A stretch of DNA of 64,000 bases from Oscheius tipulae (lineage: Eukaryota; Nematoda; Chromadorea; Rhabditida; Rhabditidae): NCBI GenBank assembly GCA_037178975.1, contig JASJZH010000005.1, positions 4,216,001 to 4,280,000 on the forward strand, written 5' to 3'. Position numbers and translations under genes: made by a program. Shown one piece after another: positions 37,801 to 52,600 of this stretch. Positions within the stretch are counted from its first letter, which is position 1. Each line of letters opens with the position of its first letter. Under the pieces are notes generated by a model. It was not told where the DNA came from and made no database searches. It was given only the letters and a program-made list of their open reading frames with translations.

Positions 37801-39450
37801 CTCTCCGCGAGTCCGGATCGCCAATGACGAGTCGAATCACGCCGGGAGAAGTCTACGCTCATGTCATCAAGTTCCTCAGCGATCAGAGTCACAGTGACGA
37901 GGTCGTCGCTCTGTCCAAGACGGCTATCGAGACTCTGCCCGACGGGGATGAGAATAAGAACAGAATCTACGCGACGCTCTTCAATCTGCTGGTCAGTCGA
38001 GGAGTCTGGTCGGAGGCGTTGGAGACGATTAAAAAGAACAGGGATCCCGAGCAGAAGAAGGCCACTCTCGTCGAATTTGTCAACCGGCTTTTACGCACAC
38101 GCGACTGGAAGACTGTTACCACGCTGAATTACGGGGAACTCGAGACGCAGGTAGTTACTTTCTAAAAAATTTCAGAGCTTCGTTTTCAGGTGGAAAACAT
38201 TCTGCTCACGACAGCCAGAGCCCAAGATGTTGAGGCGAGTCCACATCTCTTCGAGCTGCTCTTCTCTTATTACATGGCAAAATACCGTTTCACAAAAGGT
38301 ACAAGACTTCTCATGCCCGAAACACATAATTTAGCCGCCCAAATCACCCTGGAATATTCTTACCTGCTCAAGGAGGCCACTCAGAACAAGGATCTGTTGA
38401 AGAGACGGCGAGACATTCTGGCTACGGCGACGACAGTCTTCGAGATGATCCCAGAGAAGGACCGATTCACCTTCTTCCCACAGGAGAAACTGGTCGAGGT
38501 TGAACCAGAGGAGGGAGTAGTTCCCAATTCGGACGAAATGGACACAAATCAGGCTCCTCGCGTCATCACCCAATCGTGCATAGTGATTGTAGACGAGAAA
38601 AGGTTGGGCTTTTTCTGCTTTTTTACGGCTAAATATGTTCAGAGTTCAATCGGAATGGGTGATTGCCAAGGCACGATATGCTATCCTCTTGGAAGGGATC
38701 ACTCCACCGATCCATGAGCTAGAAATATTGAAGCAGCTTGTTCAGACGAAACTGTATGACGAGGCATTTGACGTTTGCAGGTTTGTTCTGTTTCCATATG
38801 CTGTTAAAAAAAAGGCTTCAGAGAGTTCGGTTTCGACACGTCTGATCTTTTCTTCGCCCTGACAACCGACACCATCATGCTCGACGTTGCCAAAGTTATC
38901 GAGCCGCCTTCGTGGTTCCAGCAGAATAGACGGCATATTGGCCGGACATTGAGGTTTGTAGCCGTTTTTTTCTTTTTCCAGCAATGCGTTTAGTCACAAT
39001 TGGTCTATTGTCCAAGGACTGCTGGCCGCGGCTCGGAAGACCTGGCCCTGTGATTCTCGCCCCTATCGGGCCATCGTCACAGCCGTTCTCAGTCACGATG
39101 TCTCCGTTCCCTGCTGGCTACGGGCCGAATATTCCGACTTTGACATCGGCGACTACGCTCGCTGTCTCATCGACTTCAACGAGATCTCAGCTGCTGCCGA
39201 ATGCCTGACAGATTTTGTCAAACGTGAGCTGGAAAAGGTCTTTAGGAATATCTTCAAAAAAAAACCTAGTCTTCAGATTCATGACACAGACGTGAGTACA
39301 CTGCTGCCTCTCACAGCCATCAACGACGTCTTTTACATTGCCGACAGTCTCGAAGACGGTCCTCAAATCGTCGGCCCTCTGAAGAAGTCCGTTGAAGCAT
39401 ATCTGGCCAGGATTACGGCCTTTGAAAAGTCTCAACAGTTTTCTTCCTGA
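34802..39450 (+). CDS. nup160: nuclear pore complex protein NUP160
   Basis: NUP160 is part of the Y-shaped (NUP107-160) outer-ring scaffold of nuclear pores and, in nematodes, is called npp-6. The first exons join in phase (34802-34883, 34918-35014, 35055-35274, 35316-35441, 35478-35592, 35630-35806, 35847-35995, 36039-36160). The N-terminus reads DRFIVWRAIGQKLFLEERS, then IIPGTYIS, matching the start of the NUP160 beta-propeller. The helical C-terminal half is clear in HPQKALVAFKECFAGIDSGE, GELETQVENILLTTARAQDV and SHDVSVPCWLRAEYSDFDIG, in the same order as human NUP160 (which is about 1,436 residues). The intron 35,442-35,477 begins GC and ends AG. The C-terminal exons (37.7-39.45 kb) are long and well supported. 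Confidence 0.9.
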
Positions 39451-39762
39451 AACTCTTCGAAAGTTTGTAATTTTTATTGTTGAAACCGGTTTCGAGAATT
39501 GAACTATTGTTCGGAGCATGTTTTGTAACAAAATGACAGCTGGGCAGACGAAAGATGATGGATTAGGGGGTTTTGGTGGGTCATAAAGATTCAATAGGAT
39601 CAATTTGCTGGTAAATGGGCCGTACATTAAAGTCTTGTGAGCAAAAGGTCTTTCGGTAAGGTTCTAAATGTATCAAGACTGGTTCCTTTACAGCAGAATA
39701 TGAATAAAAAGATGAGGGATGTTGCAGCCTTTGCGAACAGACAGCCGTGTTGAGACTGCTCA
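39451..39762. other. intergenic region
   Basis: It lies between NUP160 and the transthyretin-like gene. No exon recognised; the antisense open frame here overlaps NUP160 coding sequence and is a shadow. Confidence 0.5.
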
Positions 39763-40322
39763 ATGCGGTTCCTTCTGGTCTTTCTCCTTTTCACCATTGC
39801 GGTCGCAGAATTTTGGGTATGTCCTTCTTTTCCTTCGTATATACTTCGTGCAGACAGTACACATCAATGCCAAGCTGAAATGCAACGGGAAGACGGTCAA
39901 GGAGCGACTGAACTACGACATTTCGGATGCTAATTACACCAGATTCGATAGAGGTTAATTCAGATTGAAAGAGTCGAAGGTTTTTCAGATTTGAGGACCG
40001 TGACTCGTGGAAGAACACGCTCACAGGGATGGATAATACTGACAGCGACAAAAAGAATCGAATGGGTTCCCTTGATCACAATCTATCACAAGTGTGAAGT
40101 CGATAAGGTTTGTTCAGGAAATGACATCTAGAATCCTTCCAGAACACGAAATGTTACAAGACGTTGAGCATTCCAATCCCACGAGAAGTCATGTCAACAC
40201 AGTTCCCGAAATCCTATAATTTAACTGGGGACGAGAGCTATCTGAATCTGTCCAAGCCACCTCGTTTCTCCCATATTGGAACAGACTGTACTCCGTATTT
40301 TGAGATGAAAAGAAGATATTAG
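39763..40322 (+). CDS. secreted transthyretin-like (TTL) protein
   Basis: Four phase-consistent exons (39763-39816, 39854-39953, 39989-40107, 40143-40322) encode 150 residues. A signal peptide (MRFLLVFLLFTIAVAEF) is followed by the transthyretin-like fold: VHINAKLKCNGKTVKERLNY near the start and the hallmark ITIYHKCEVDKNTKCYKTL, with its paired cysteines, near residue 85-105. A further cysteine lies near the C-terminus (GTDCTPYFE). Family members are small secreted proteins, abundant and nearly restricted to nematodes; one (TTR-52) bridges phosphatidylserine on dying cells to engulfment receptors. The function of this member is unknown. The presence of this family supports a nematode origin for the window. 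Confidence 0.87.
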
Positions 40323-40370
40323 ACGTGGCAAACGCTTGTTTATTATCAATTCTTTCTTCTTATCCGCTGG

Positions 40371-41218
40371 CTAAAAAATTTTTACTATAAATTTTGCTGT
40401 CAACTCACTGTTGATGTTCTGTACGACAGAAACTTCTTGGTTCCAATACGATGGGAGAGTCTCGTAAGGGTTTGGCAGCTGAATCAGATCACCATTCCTC
40501 TTTTTTTATCAGACAAACCTTGTCATCAGTGATGTAGATGCCTCCAATTCCTTTTCCTTTGGCGAATTTGATGTCCGTGGTCATCTGAGAGGCTGTGGCA
40601 TTATAAACGAGGTGGATGAAAGTCTCTGGAGGGTAGTTGGACTGCCAAGACTGTTGACTGTACGAAGTGTAGGACTTCTGACTGGACTCGTAAACCGGTC
40701 AGCAACGCGGGAAGTCAAGAAGTTCTGTGGAATTGTGGTACCGGGATTGTTTATGACCACCAAGCTGTGGGACTTTTGTTAGAACGGCAGAAAACTAACT
40801 TTGGATTAACAGACTTGATGTAGCTGTATAGTGAGCGATAGTAGGCAAGCGTGTTGACATTATCGCTCATCTCATCGATAAAGAAGCCGTCGACAGCATA
40901 CCATTTCATGTAAGCCTTGACATCAGCCACGAAATCAGCATAAGGTCTCTTTCCATACAGGGAGTAGATATACCCAATCGTCTTCGCTCCAGCTTTACGA
41001 ACCTTCAGATTAATATCTGCGTAGTCCTGGTCTAGGCTTTTACCCGGACCACTTTCCGGATTGATGACCACAACGAGTGGTACTTGACCGCTGGAAGCAG
41101 TGACAGCCAGGTCGTTCCAATACTTTAGTCCTTTGCCTTCTGGATAGAAATAAGCTGGGACAATGATGTCCATCGAGAGAGTCAGAGTGACCCATGAGAA
41201 GAAGAGTAGTAGTAACAT
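40371..41218 (-). pseudogene. secreted spherulin-4-like protein with a one-base frameshift
   Basis: Three exons (41218-40800, 40764-40519, 40478-40371) encode about 257 residues once the frame break is allowed for. A signal peptide (MLLLLFFSWVTLTLS) precedes the spherulation-specific family 4 fold, a TIM-barrel-like glycoside-hydrolase relative: PAYFYPEGKGLKYWNDL, GKRPYADFVADVKAYMKWYA, VDGFFIDEMSD, LVVINNPGTTIPQNF, and, after the break, SWQSNYPPETFIHLVYNAT, GGIYITDD and PYETLPSYW. Near 40,697 the frame shifts by one base (TSRVAD, then VYESSQKSY in another frame). The exon phases independently show exon 2 to be one base short. Either this is a fresh pseudogene or a sequencing deletion. The family is common in fungi, slime moulds and bacteria and patchy in animals; related proteins degrade galactosaminogalactan-type glycans. 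Confidence 0.75.
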
Positions 41219-41457
41219 GCTTGATGAAATGTCAGTGCCACTCGACTCTTTTATACAAAGACTGTTTGCTCAGGTCAGAGTTGGGCAGCTGTAGACAGAA
41301 ACTTTGAACTGGGGGCGAATGATTTGCGTGTATTGAGCATATGCGACAATATGACAATCTACAAACGAAGTGAAATTGCATTAGACAGATAAAAGAGATC
41401 CAAAATTGTTGAGTAAACCGAGATGGGTACCAGTTGTCGAGGTAGAATGAAGAGTCC

Positions 41458-44307
<2,850 letters not shown>

Positions 44308-44703
44308 TCTGAAACAGAATTTTTGAAGAAAATGCTGCGAAAAAATTATGGAAGATTGTAAGAAAGAGAAATCGAAAGACTCGCCCTAGAACTAAAATTT
44401 CGCGCATTTCTGTTTGGCGCCAATTCGGACTGGGCCGGGTCCCGAAGCGGCCGTGGCTTACCGTAAGACGCCAGTCCAAATTCACAGACCTTTAATTTCT
44501 TCTGGCCTACTATTTTCTTTCACTTTCTGCGACGATTCCGTGTGAAAAATCCCAATCCTTTGTTTATCTGTATTGACCTTCTCAGTTACGGCGAAAGAAA
44601 TAATGTTTTCTAGCTGCTTGACCGGAATTTGCAAGCTGTTGCTGCTCATTTTGCTATTTTCTACTTTCTTCCTTGTTCAAAGTGCTCAATTTCTGTTTTC
44701 AGC
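44308..44703. promoter_or_regulatory. divergent promoter region between MCM3 and RPS8
   Basis: About 400 bp separate two housekeeping starts on opposite strands. No TATA box is evident. GC-rich sequence at 44,400-44,470 includes CGCGC and GCGGCC motifs. The RPS8 side ends in CTGTTTTCAG, a likely spliced-leader acceptor one base before the ATG. Confidence 0.4.
44693..44702 (+). promoter_or_regulatory. putative spliced-leader acceptor
   Basis: CTGTTTTCAG lies just before the RPS8 ATG (44,704), separated by a single C, with no upstream exon; RPS8 is complete from this ATG, so the site is best read as trans-splicing. Confidence 0.6.
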
Positions 44704-45603
44704 ATGGGTATCTCGCGCGATCAGTGGCACAAGCGCTACAAGACTGGAGCTACTCGCCCCGTCCCCCACAAGAAGAGGAAGTTCGAGCTTGGTCGTCCCG
44801 CCGCCAACACCAAGGTAATTCTTCTTTTTGCTATTCTAACGACTTACTTTCAGATCGGAGGATCTCGCGTTCACGTCGTCCGTGTTCGTGGAGGAAATCT
44901 CAAGTACCGTGCCCTCCGTCTTGACGCCGGAAACTTCTCCTGGGCTTCCGAGAGTGCGTTTTAACATATTGTTGCGTTTTTTTCTGCGAAGACACCCTTG
45001 TGAAGTAATGTGAACTGATAGTGGCATTTCAGAGGTTTCGCGTAGAACTCGTATCGTTGATACCGTCTACAATGCCACTAACAACGAGTTGGTCCGTACC
45101 AAGACTCTGGTGAAGGGAACCATCGTCACCATCGACGCTGCTCCTTACCGCCAGTGGTACGAGGCCCACTATTCTCTGCCCCTGGCCAGAAAGAAGGGAG
45201 CCAAGATCTCTGAGGAAGATAATGCCGTTATCAACAAGAAAAGGTTTGTTATTTGTTCTTCGTAGCTTCCGACGTGATTGTATTGCGTTTGACTCGGTCA
45301 GAGTCTGTGTTCACTTGCTTTTTCAACTCGCAGTTCGGAAGTTACTCTTAAATTTCAGAAGCAAGACCAACCAGGCCAAGTACACTGAGCGCCAGAAGAC
45401 CTCCGCCGTTGACGCCCTCCTAATTGAACAGTTCCAGGCCGGCCGTCTTCTTGGTAAGCATTTATCATCTCATGCCTATATTCTTGTTTACAGCCCGTCT
45501 CTCTACCAGTCCCGGACAAGTTGGAGCTGCTGACGGATACATCTTGGAAGGAAAGGAACTTGAATTCTACCTTCGTAAGATCCGCGCTAAGAAGGCTAAA
45601 TAA
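44704..45603 (+). CDS. rps-8: 40S ribosomal protein S8 (eS8)
   Basis: Five phase-consistent exons (44704-44814, 44854-44953, 45033-45243, 45359-45453, 45494-45603) encode 208 residues, the usual length. The product is a small-subunit ribosomal protein. It begins [20 protein letters not shown] and continues [17 protein letters not shown], the form seen in Caenorhabditis rps-8 rather than in insects or vertebrates, and ends [18 protein letters not shown]. Codon use is strongly biased to C-ending codons, as expected of a highly expressed gene. It is convergent with the giant PKS/NRPS gene, whose stop lies about 125 bp downstream. Confidence 0.98.
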
Positions 45604-45729
45604 ACGCCCATTCGTTTATTGTTTTGGGTTGTTGTTACATAAAAATGTTATAAAATTTTTGTACCTTTCACAGAAGAGAACTTCTAAATTGCGTAACAGC
45701 TGCCACAAGATCAGTTAAGCTTTATTTAC

Positions 45730-46600
45730 TTAGAAAAATGTCCGGAAAATCGAGAGGAGTTCCTTTTGGCGAGTTTTTAAATTCTCCACTTTGAGGCAGG
45801 TCTCGTGATCGCCGTCAATCTGAAGGGTGCTTTTTTTGTAAGTCATTGAGGATATTTTACCATCCAAGTCGTTACTGGCTGATGGCTAACTCTTTCGAAT
45901 CCGTTGGCCACGAGACCTCGTGATACTGCCTCATTCAGATCAGGTCTAACAGCCTCTCTGAAGGCTGCTTCTCCCAACTGTTTGCTCTTGAAGAGAAAAA
46001 GTTTTGTCTCCGACTTGGTCACCCGATGATCCTTCAACATCACAGCCAGCTTCACTGCCTTTTCCACTCGAGCAGTCGCATTTGGCAGTGGGGCAAATAC
46101 GGCCTAATCGTGAGCTTTTTTTAATTTTTTTTTCTTCTGTTCTTACCTCCATGAACTGCCGAATTTTCTCCACTTTCAGATGTTTAGGTCGAAGAACCCA
46201 AGAGTCGAACATGACCACGAAGGGGATCTAAAAGATTCTATGCAAGAGTTTCCTGGCAAATTACCTCCCATCCCCACATTTTCAGATCGGGAACCATCTC
46301 ACGACTGATAGTTCCTCCCATCGAATGACCGAGCACGAAGGGACGAATGTTCTTCGTGTGAGCAGCAACCTGAACTCTTTTCAACTCTTTTCTTACTCAA
46401 GACTCACGGTTTTCGCGTAAAGTGCAGCCAGTTCTTTTAATGTTTCAGCCTTGTACTCGAGCTGATACTCTATCGCATAGATGCTGACATTCTTCGGGAA
46501 GATTTGGAGGAAGGCGTAGTAGGGAAAGATAGCTCCTCCGACAGCGTGGATCAGATATAGATTGACCTTTGGAGAAGAAGCTTCTCGTAGTTTAGTGATG
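45730..46600 (-). other. C-terminal thioesterase domain
   Basis: The fold starts NLYLIHAVGGAIFPYYAFL. The catalytic serine lies in PFVLGHSMGGTISREM (46,340-46,300) and the catalytic histidine in IDGDHETCLK near 45,805. Type I thioesterases of this kind release the finished chain by hydrolysis or macrocyclization. The domain is spread over five exons. Confidence 0.88.
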
Positions 46601-49600
46601 ATTAAAGTGTCTGTCTGCGGCAGTTCTTTCTTCAGCTCCTTGACTACAAGAAACGCAGCTCCAGCCACTGTTGGATGGGTGAAGAGGTCGGAAACAGACA
46701 CTTCGACGTCGAAGTACTCTTTAATGTACTGTTGAAGAGATAGGAGAAGCAGAGAATGTCCTCCGAGACTGAAGAAACTCTCGTCCAGACTGCTCACTTT
46801 CTGTTTGAGGGTTTTCGCGAAGACGGCGAACATCTTCTGCTCAATCGAGTTGACAATGTCCCTATCCTCGGCTGTTCCTTGACTGGGAACACGTCTCATC
46901 TTTGAGTGGTATTCCTGTAAGAGTTTAGCCTTATCAATCTTGCCATTGGAGTTGCGGGGAAGCTCTTGAACTGAAATGAAAGCAGAGGGGATACTATAAG
47001 CAGGCAGAAGCAGAGATAGCGAGACTTTTAACTGAGAAGGATCAGCCTCGGTGGGAAACATCAAAAAGGCAATGAGACATTCTTGGTCCTTCAGCACGAC
47101 AACACTTCTAGCCTTTGATACAGCCAGAGTCTGTTGTTCAACTTCTTTCAGCTCGATTCGGTTCCCGCGTATTTTGACCTGCTCGTCTATTCTTTCAAGA
47201 TAGAACAGGGAGTTCCCTTTCAGGCGGACGAGATCTCTTGTCGGATATATTCCGGCGAAGGGTTGTCCACCCAAGTATCCTTTGGCAACCTTGTCTCCGG
47301 ACAGTACAAGCTCACCATGAGGTCCACCTCCAGAAACTGTTGCACTTTCAGAAGACATCGGCTGTCCAATGAGACTTCCGACCTCGTCGATCAGTTTACA
47401 ACGATTGGTAAGACTCCAGATCGTTCCTTCTGTCGGACCGTAGATCTGAGTAATATCCAGTCCTATCTTCAGCGCTTCCAGAAGTGTTCCGTCTTGGATT
47501 GTCTCTCCACCAACAAACAAAGATTCCACTGTCGATAGGCTTCGAATCTGGTCTTCGGAGAGCGTGTTGAAGACAGCAGAGGTCAGGAAGACGTAACTAC
47601 AATTCTTCGCCTCCTCAATCTGGTTTTTGAGATCCCCATGTAGGGATAATTGGGCTCCAGTTGAAGCTGCTCCGAGAATATTCGATACGGAGACATCAAA
47701 GACAGTATTGACCGAGTTGTAGACCACCGAACGGGTGTTGAGAAGCATTTGTCTGACGGCTGTGGTCAAGAAACAGTTGAGGTTCTTGTGAGAGACTGCA
47801 ACTCCTTTCGGAATACCTGTCGATCCACTCGTATGGATTGTGTAGGCAAGATCTTGCGGATGAGATCGCACAGGAGGTAATCTTTTATTTTTGCGTTGGA
47901 TACTCGAAAGAAGGTCCTCGTTGATCCACAGAGCCATTCCAAGTTGGGTTCGGATAGCTTTTTTCCGAGCCTCTGGCCAATTGGGATCGACTGGAGCGAA
48001 TGTCATTCCATTGGACAGAACTACTGGAATAAGTCTAGCTGTGGTATTGGGAAAGAGTTCCAAGACCGCGACGGAATCTGGTCGAGGAGGTACTCCCAAC
48101 TCTTCGATATACTTCTGATCTAGTCCAAGGGATGTCAGATCAAGACTTCCTTGACTATACTTTAGTTGATTGAACTGTATCTGTCTTGGAACGTCTATTC
48201 TCGTACCGCACAACTTCCTACAGCTCCTCCGATCCAACAAGCTCCTAATGATATCCGTCGCAAACTGCTCAACCGTCTCCTTCTCATAAAACCGGCAGTT
48301 GTAGTCGAGCATTAATCTCAATCCATCTGGAGTTTCATCGATAGTAGTCGAGAGATCAAAGAGTGTGTTGGTCGAGACTTGCCTCAGCTCGCACTTTTGT
48401 TTTTCGATCTCGACCTGAGGATAGTCAAGAGTGTGTCGGTAGTTGAAGTACATCTGGAAGACTGGGTGTTCCTTCAGCCTTCTGTCTAATCCGAGTGTTG
48501 CAACTAGTTTGAAGAAAGGGACGTGTTCTGTTCTTCTAGCCTCGCCCAACTTCTTTTCAACCATCTGGATACATTCTTCTAGCTGGTATTCCAACTTCAG
48601 ATCGACCTTCAAGACCAGATTGTTCAAGAAGTAGCCAATAAGGTCCTTCGACTGCTCGTCTCTTCCCGAAACTGGTATTCCGACGACAAGCTGGTCCTCT
48701 TCCGCCTCACGTTTCCACCGTCGAAGAGTCAAGAGATAGGCGCTGAGACAGATGACGAATTCTGTTGTTTTGTAGCTCTTAGCTAATGATCGTATCCTTG
48801 AGACAATCCGGGTAGGGATGTAATTGACAACAGTTCCAAATCCAGTCTTTGATGTAGAGATGTCTCTCAAGACGAGTGTTTCCCCGAGATCCTTGTACTT
48901 TTCCTTCAATTCCAAGAGTTCTTTCTCAAAGCTCTGGTTTCTGTTGGCGACGGCAAACTTTGCAACGCTGTCCTGCAAAGGCTTCGTATCCTCTCCAGCT
49001 AGCACAGACTTGTAGAGCTGACTGATCTCTGTAGCTAGAACAGTCATGGACCAGCCGTCGGTTAGAATGTGATGTTGATTGAAGAGTAGTTTCTTTCCCG
49101 AAGGGGACTCTATCCAGTCGATGATCAAGGGAACTGTCTTAAAGCCAAAGATTCTGTTCTTCTCTCGTTGGAGACAGTCTTCGTAGTCTTTCTCACACAT
49201 CGTTTTTACATTGAGAGATTGATAAGACTCGGTCAACGATAGGACCTCTTGGCTGAACTGTTCTTCTTCCCTGTGGAATACGGTTCGCAGACTCAGTTGT
49301 CTGGCTACGAGACATTTGACAGCCGTGGTCATAGCCCTTCCGTCCACTTTAGATCCGATTCCAAAGTCGACGACAAAAACAATGTTGTACTGTGGTCCAG
49401 GATCGAGTTCTTTCAACAGGAACATGTTTTCTTGGGCAAAAGAGAGAGGAATGGACTGTTGAACATCCAACTCTTGATGATTCTTCTGCTCAGACTTGGG
49501 AAGATTCTCATAGAAAACGGAAAAGACGGGATGACTGAAGATGTAATTGACAGAGAGTTGGGTCCCAAGAGACTGATTTAATTTCCAGACGAGCCCAAGT

Positions 49601-52600
49601 CCGTTGAGAGAGTTTCCTCCTAAATCAAAGAAGTTGCTGTCCTTCTCTATTTCGCAAGAGAGTGTCTCCTTCCAGGCGAGTCTGACCATCTCTAATCTGT
49701 CCATCTTGGCTTCCACATATTGTTGCCTTCCGACTTCCAATTGCTCCTTCAAGACAAGTTTTTTGAGCTTCTCAGGATGAACAAAACTGTAGGCTAGACA
49801 TCCAGACATCCCGAAAGTCTCCTTGATTGCTTTGAGTCCCTGTGAGAGAGTCAGTGAACCTCTTCCCAAAAGACGACCCATTGAATCAGAAGCTCCTGTT
49901 GCCATCGAGCCCTGTTTCCAAAGCGGCCACTGGATTGTTTGAATCCTCTTGACAAACTTGTGTCCTTTCACAGCAAGTCCATCCAAATAGGCATTGGCTG
50001 AAGCGTAGTCGCTGTTCCCTTGGATCGGTAGATAGCTGCTTAGAGAACTACTCAGAATGAGAACAGGAAGTATCAGGTTATTCTTTTCGAAGAAACGCAG
50101 AATGTTTCCAGTCCCTTGGACTTTTGGAGCCAGAACCTTGGCAATATCCTCAGAGGTCTTCATCAACGAGTTACTGGTCACAACACCGGCAAGATTGATA
50201 ACTACGTCCAGCCTCTTATAATACGTCGAGATACTGTTTAGCAGACTATCTACCTCGGATTCGGAAGTGATGTCAGCTTTTCGGTAGTCTACATTCACGT
50301 TACAGCCTTCCCTTCTTCCTACGACTATTATCTTCTCCACTGCCTCCATCGTCTTTAAAACTGTGACGTAGGCTGATCCAATAGCTCCAGATCCACCAAA
50401 AATGACCACGACTCCTCGAATTTCCAGAGCATTTGAGGGCACCCAGAGCTCGCTGTAGCCCATCCTGAAGGATTGATTCCGTCCAAGCGACAGGAATTGC
50501 TCTTGACTGTTCGGAATCTTGCCCAATGCTTCTTGCAGAGTTAGTTGATCAGCATTCCAGACGAAATGACAGCAGAGGCTCGAATTTGTCAGCTGGACCT
50601 CACGAATTGGACCGAGAGACAGCCAGTCGGAAGGATTTCCGTTGGACAGAATGATCAGCCGAGTAACTTGCAATCGAATTGAAGTTTGGAGAAGGCTTTG
50701 GAAAGTCGAGAACACATCTTCTCCGCTTGGAACGTAGAATATAGTACTGACACAGTTGTCCATTTTGTTGAACTGTTCGGTAGTCAGGGAATCTGGTAAA
50801 TCCATTCGATTGTTGACAAGAAGATAGTCTGCTTTTGTCTTCTGTTCCTCGACTGGTATCCAGGAGACTGTATAGAACTTGTGACCTTCTGAAGGTATTC
50901 TTTCTTTCCAACAGAGTGTCTTCTCGAAACTATACTTAGGACAGAAAGGATCGTTTCCTTCCAAGCCATATATTTTGCCCCAATCAAGCGGATATCCTAT
51001 TGACCAAAGCTCAGCCAGGCTGCTGACAAGAGTAGAGGTGGAGGCATTCCTCTTCGAAGAAATTGTGTTGACTGGAATGATTCGAGGGTAATCTTCACGA
51101 AAAATTCCTCTCAGAACCCCAGAAGGACCGATCTCAATAACGACTTTGATGTCTGGGTTTGCGAACAATGTCTTGAAAGACTCCTTCAGGTTGACAGGCT
51201 TTCGCATGTGATTCTTCAGGTATTCAGCTGACACAGTAGTAATTTTCCGGCCATCCATTCCAGAGATGATACTCGTTTTCGGTCGTCTGTAGGTGTAGCC
51301 ATCAGCAAGCCTTTCGAAATCTGCCAATATGTTATCCAACATCGAGCTATGAAATCCTCTTTCGGTCTGAAGCTCTCTGTACTCTTGTTGGTCTTGGTCC
51401 AACAGATCCTTCAAACACTCGATAGATTCTTTGGATCCCACTACACAATGTAGTTTCTCGGATAGTACGGCTGACACTTCCACTCCATCTGGAAGAGACG
51501 GCAAGCCTCCTTTAATGGCAAGTAATGCTGCTTCAGTAGTGGACTGGCATAGCTTTCCACGGTCGTAAAGAAGTTTGATTGCATCCTCTTCTGTCAAAAC
51601 ACCAGCACAAACCAAGGCAGCGTACTCTCCCACACTGTGACCGATCAGACATTCAGCTTGTATTCCCCATTGTTCCAGTTGAGCAACAGTAGCCAGGTTG
51701 ATGATGAGAACGACTACTTGAGCTAGATCAGGTCGCATACACAGCTGTTCATCTTCGGAAGAGCTAGGATACATGACTCTCGTGAAATCTATTTCCGTTG
51801 TTCTTTTTGCGAAAGAACACAGTCTCTTGACCGTGGTCGAAAAGACATTATCCTTTTCGAACAGTTCCTTCTCCATATTAGCGTATTGAACTCCTTGAGG
51901 CGAGAAGAAGAAGGCAATGTTTTTCGAACATATGTCTCCAAGTTTCTGGTAGTCCGAGGTGTCGATCATAGTTTCCTTGTTAAATACAAGAGCACTTCTG
52001 TATTGAAATATTTCTCTTCTGTGCTGAAGAGAGGCAGCTGTAGATGAGAGACAATCAGGACACTGTTTCAAATAGTTCTTCAGCCTTTCCTTGCTCTCCT
52101 TCAATGATACTTTTGAGGTAGCTGACAGAGGCAGAACAACTGGGATTGAAGGCTGATAAACAGCTTTCGGGGACAGCCCTTGTTCGATGATCACATGTCC
52201 ATTGGTTCCTCCAATCCCGAATGAACTCACAGCGACCAAGGAATCTGGAGGGAGTGATGTGGTTCCAGTGGCAAACTCGAACATTTCTGCAGCTTCCATC
52301 GGCTTCCAGAGGTTGATTTGTGGAGGAACTTGTCTGGTTTCCAGCATCTTTACAGCTTTTACGATGCTTGCAATGCCGGCTCCTGCAAATCCGTGACCGA
52401 TGTTCGCTTTCACAGAACCTAGCATGAGTCCCTTCTTGTAGACTTCTCGAAGAGCAACCAGTTCGATTTCGTCACCTACAGCCGTAGCAGTTCCATGTGA
52501 TTCAACGTACCGAATCCTGTCTACTTCTGCTGGAGTGAGCTGTTCCAAAGCGTTGCGGATACATTGAATCTGACCACTCGTGTTCGGAGCCATGAAACTC

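Noticed and set aside
39187-39627. Minus-strand frame antisense to the end of NUP160
   Set aside because: The plus strand clearly encodes the NUP160 C-terminus, so this is a shadow.
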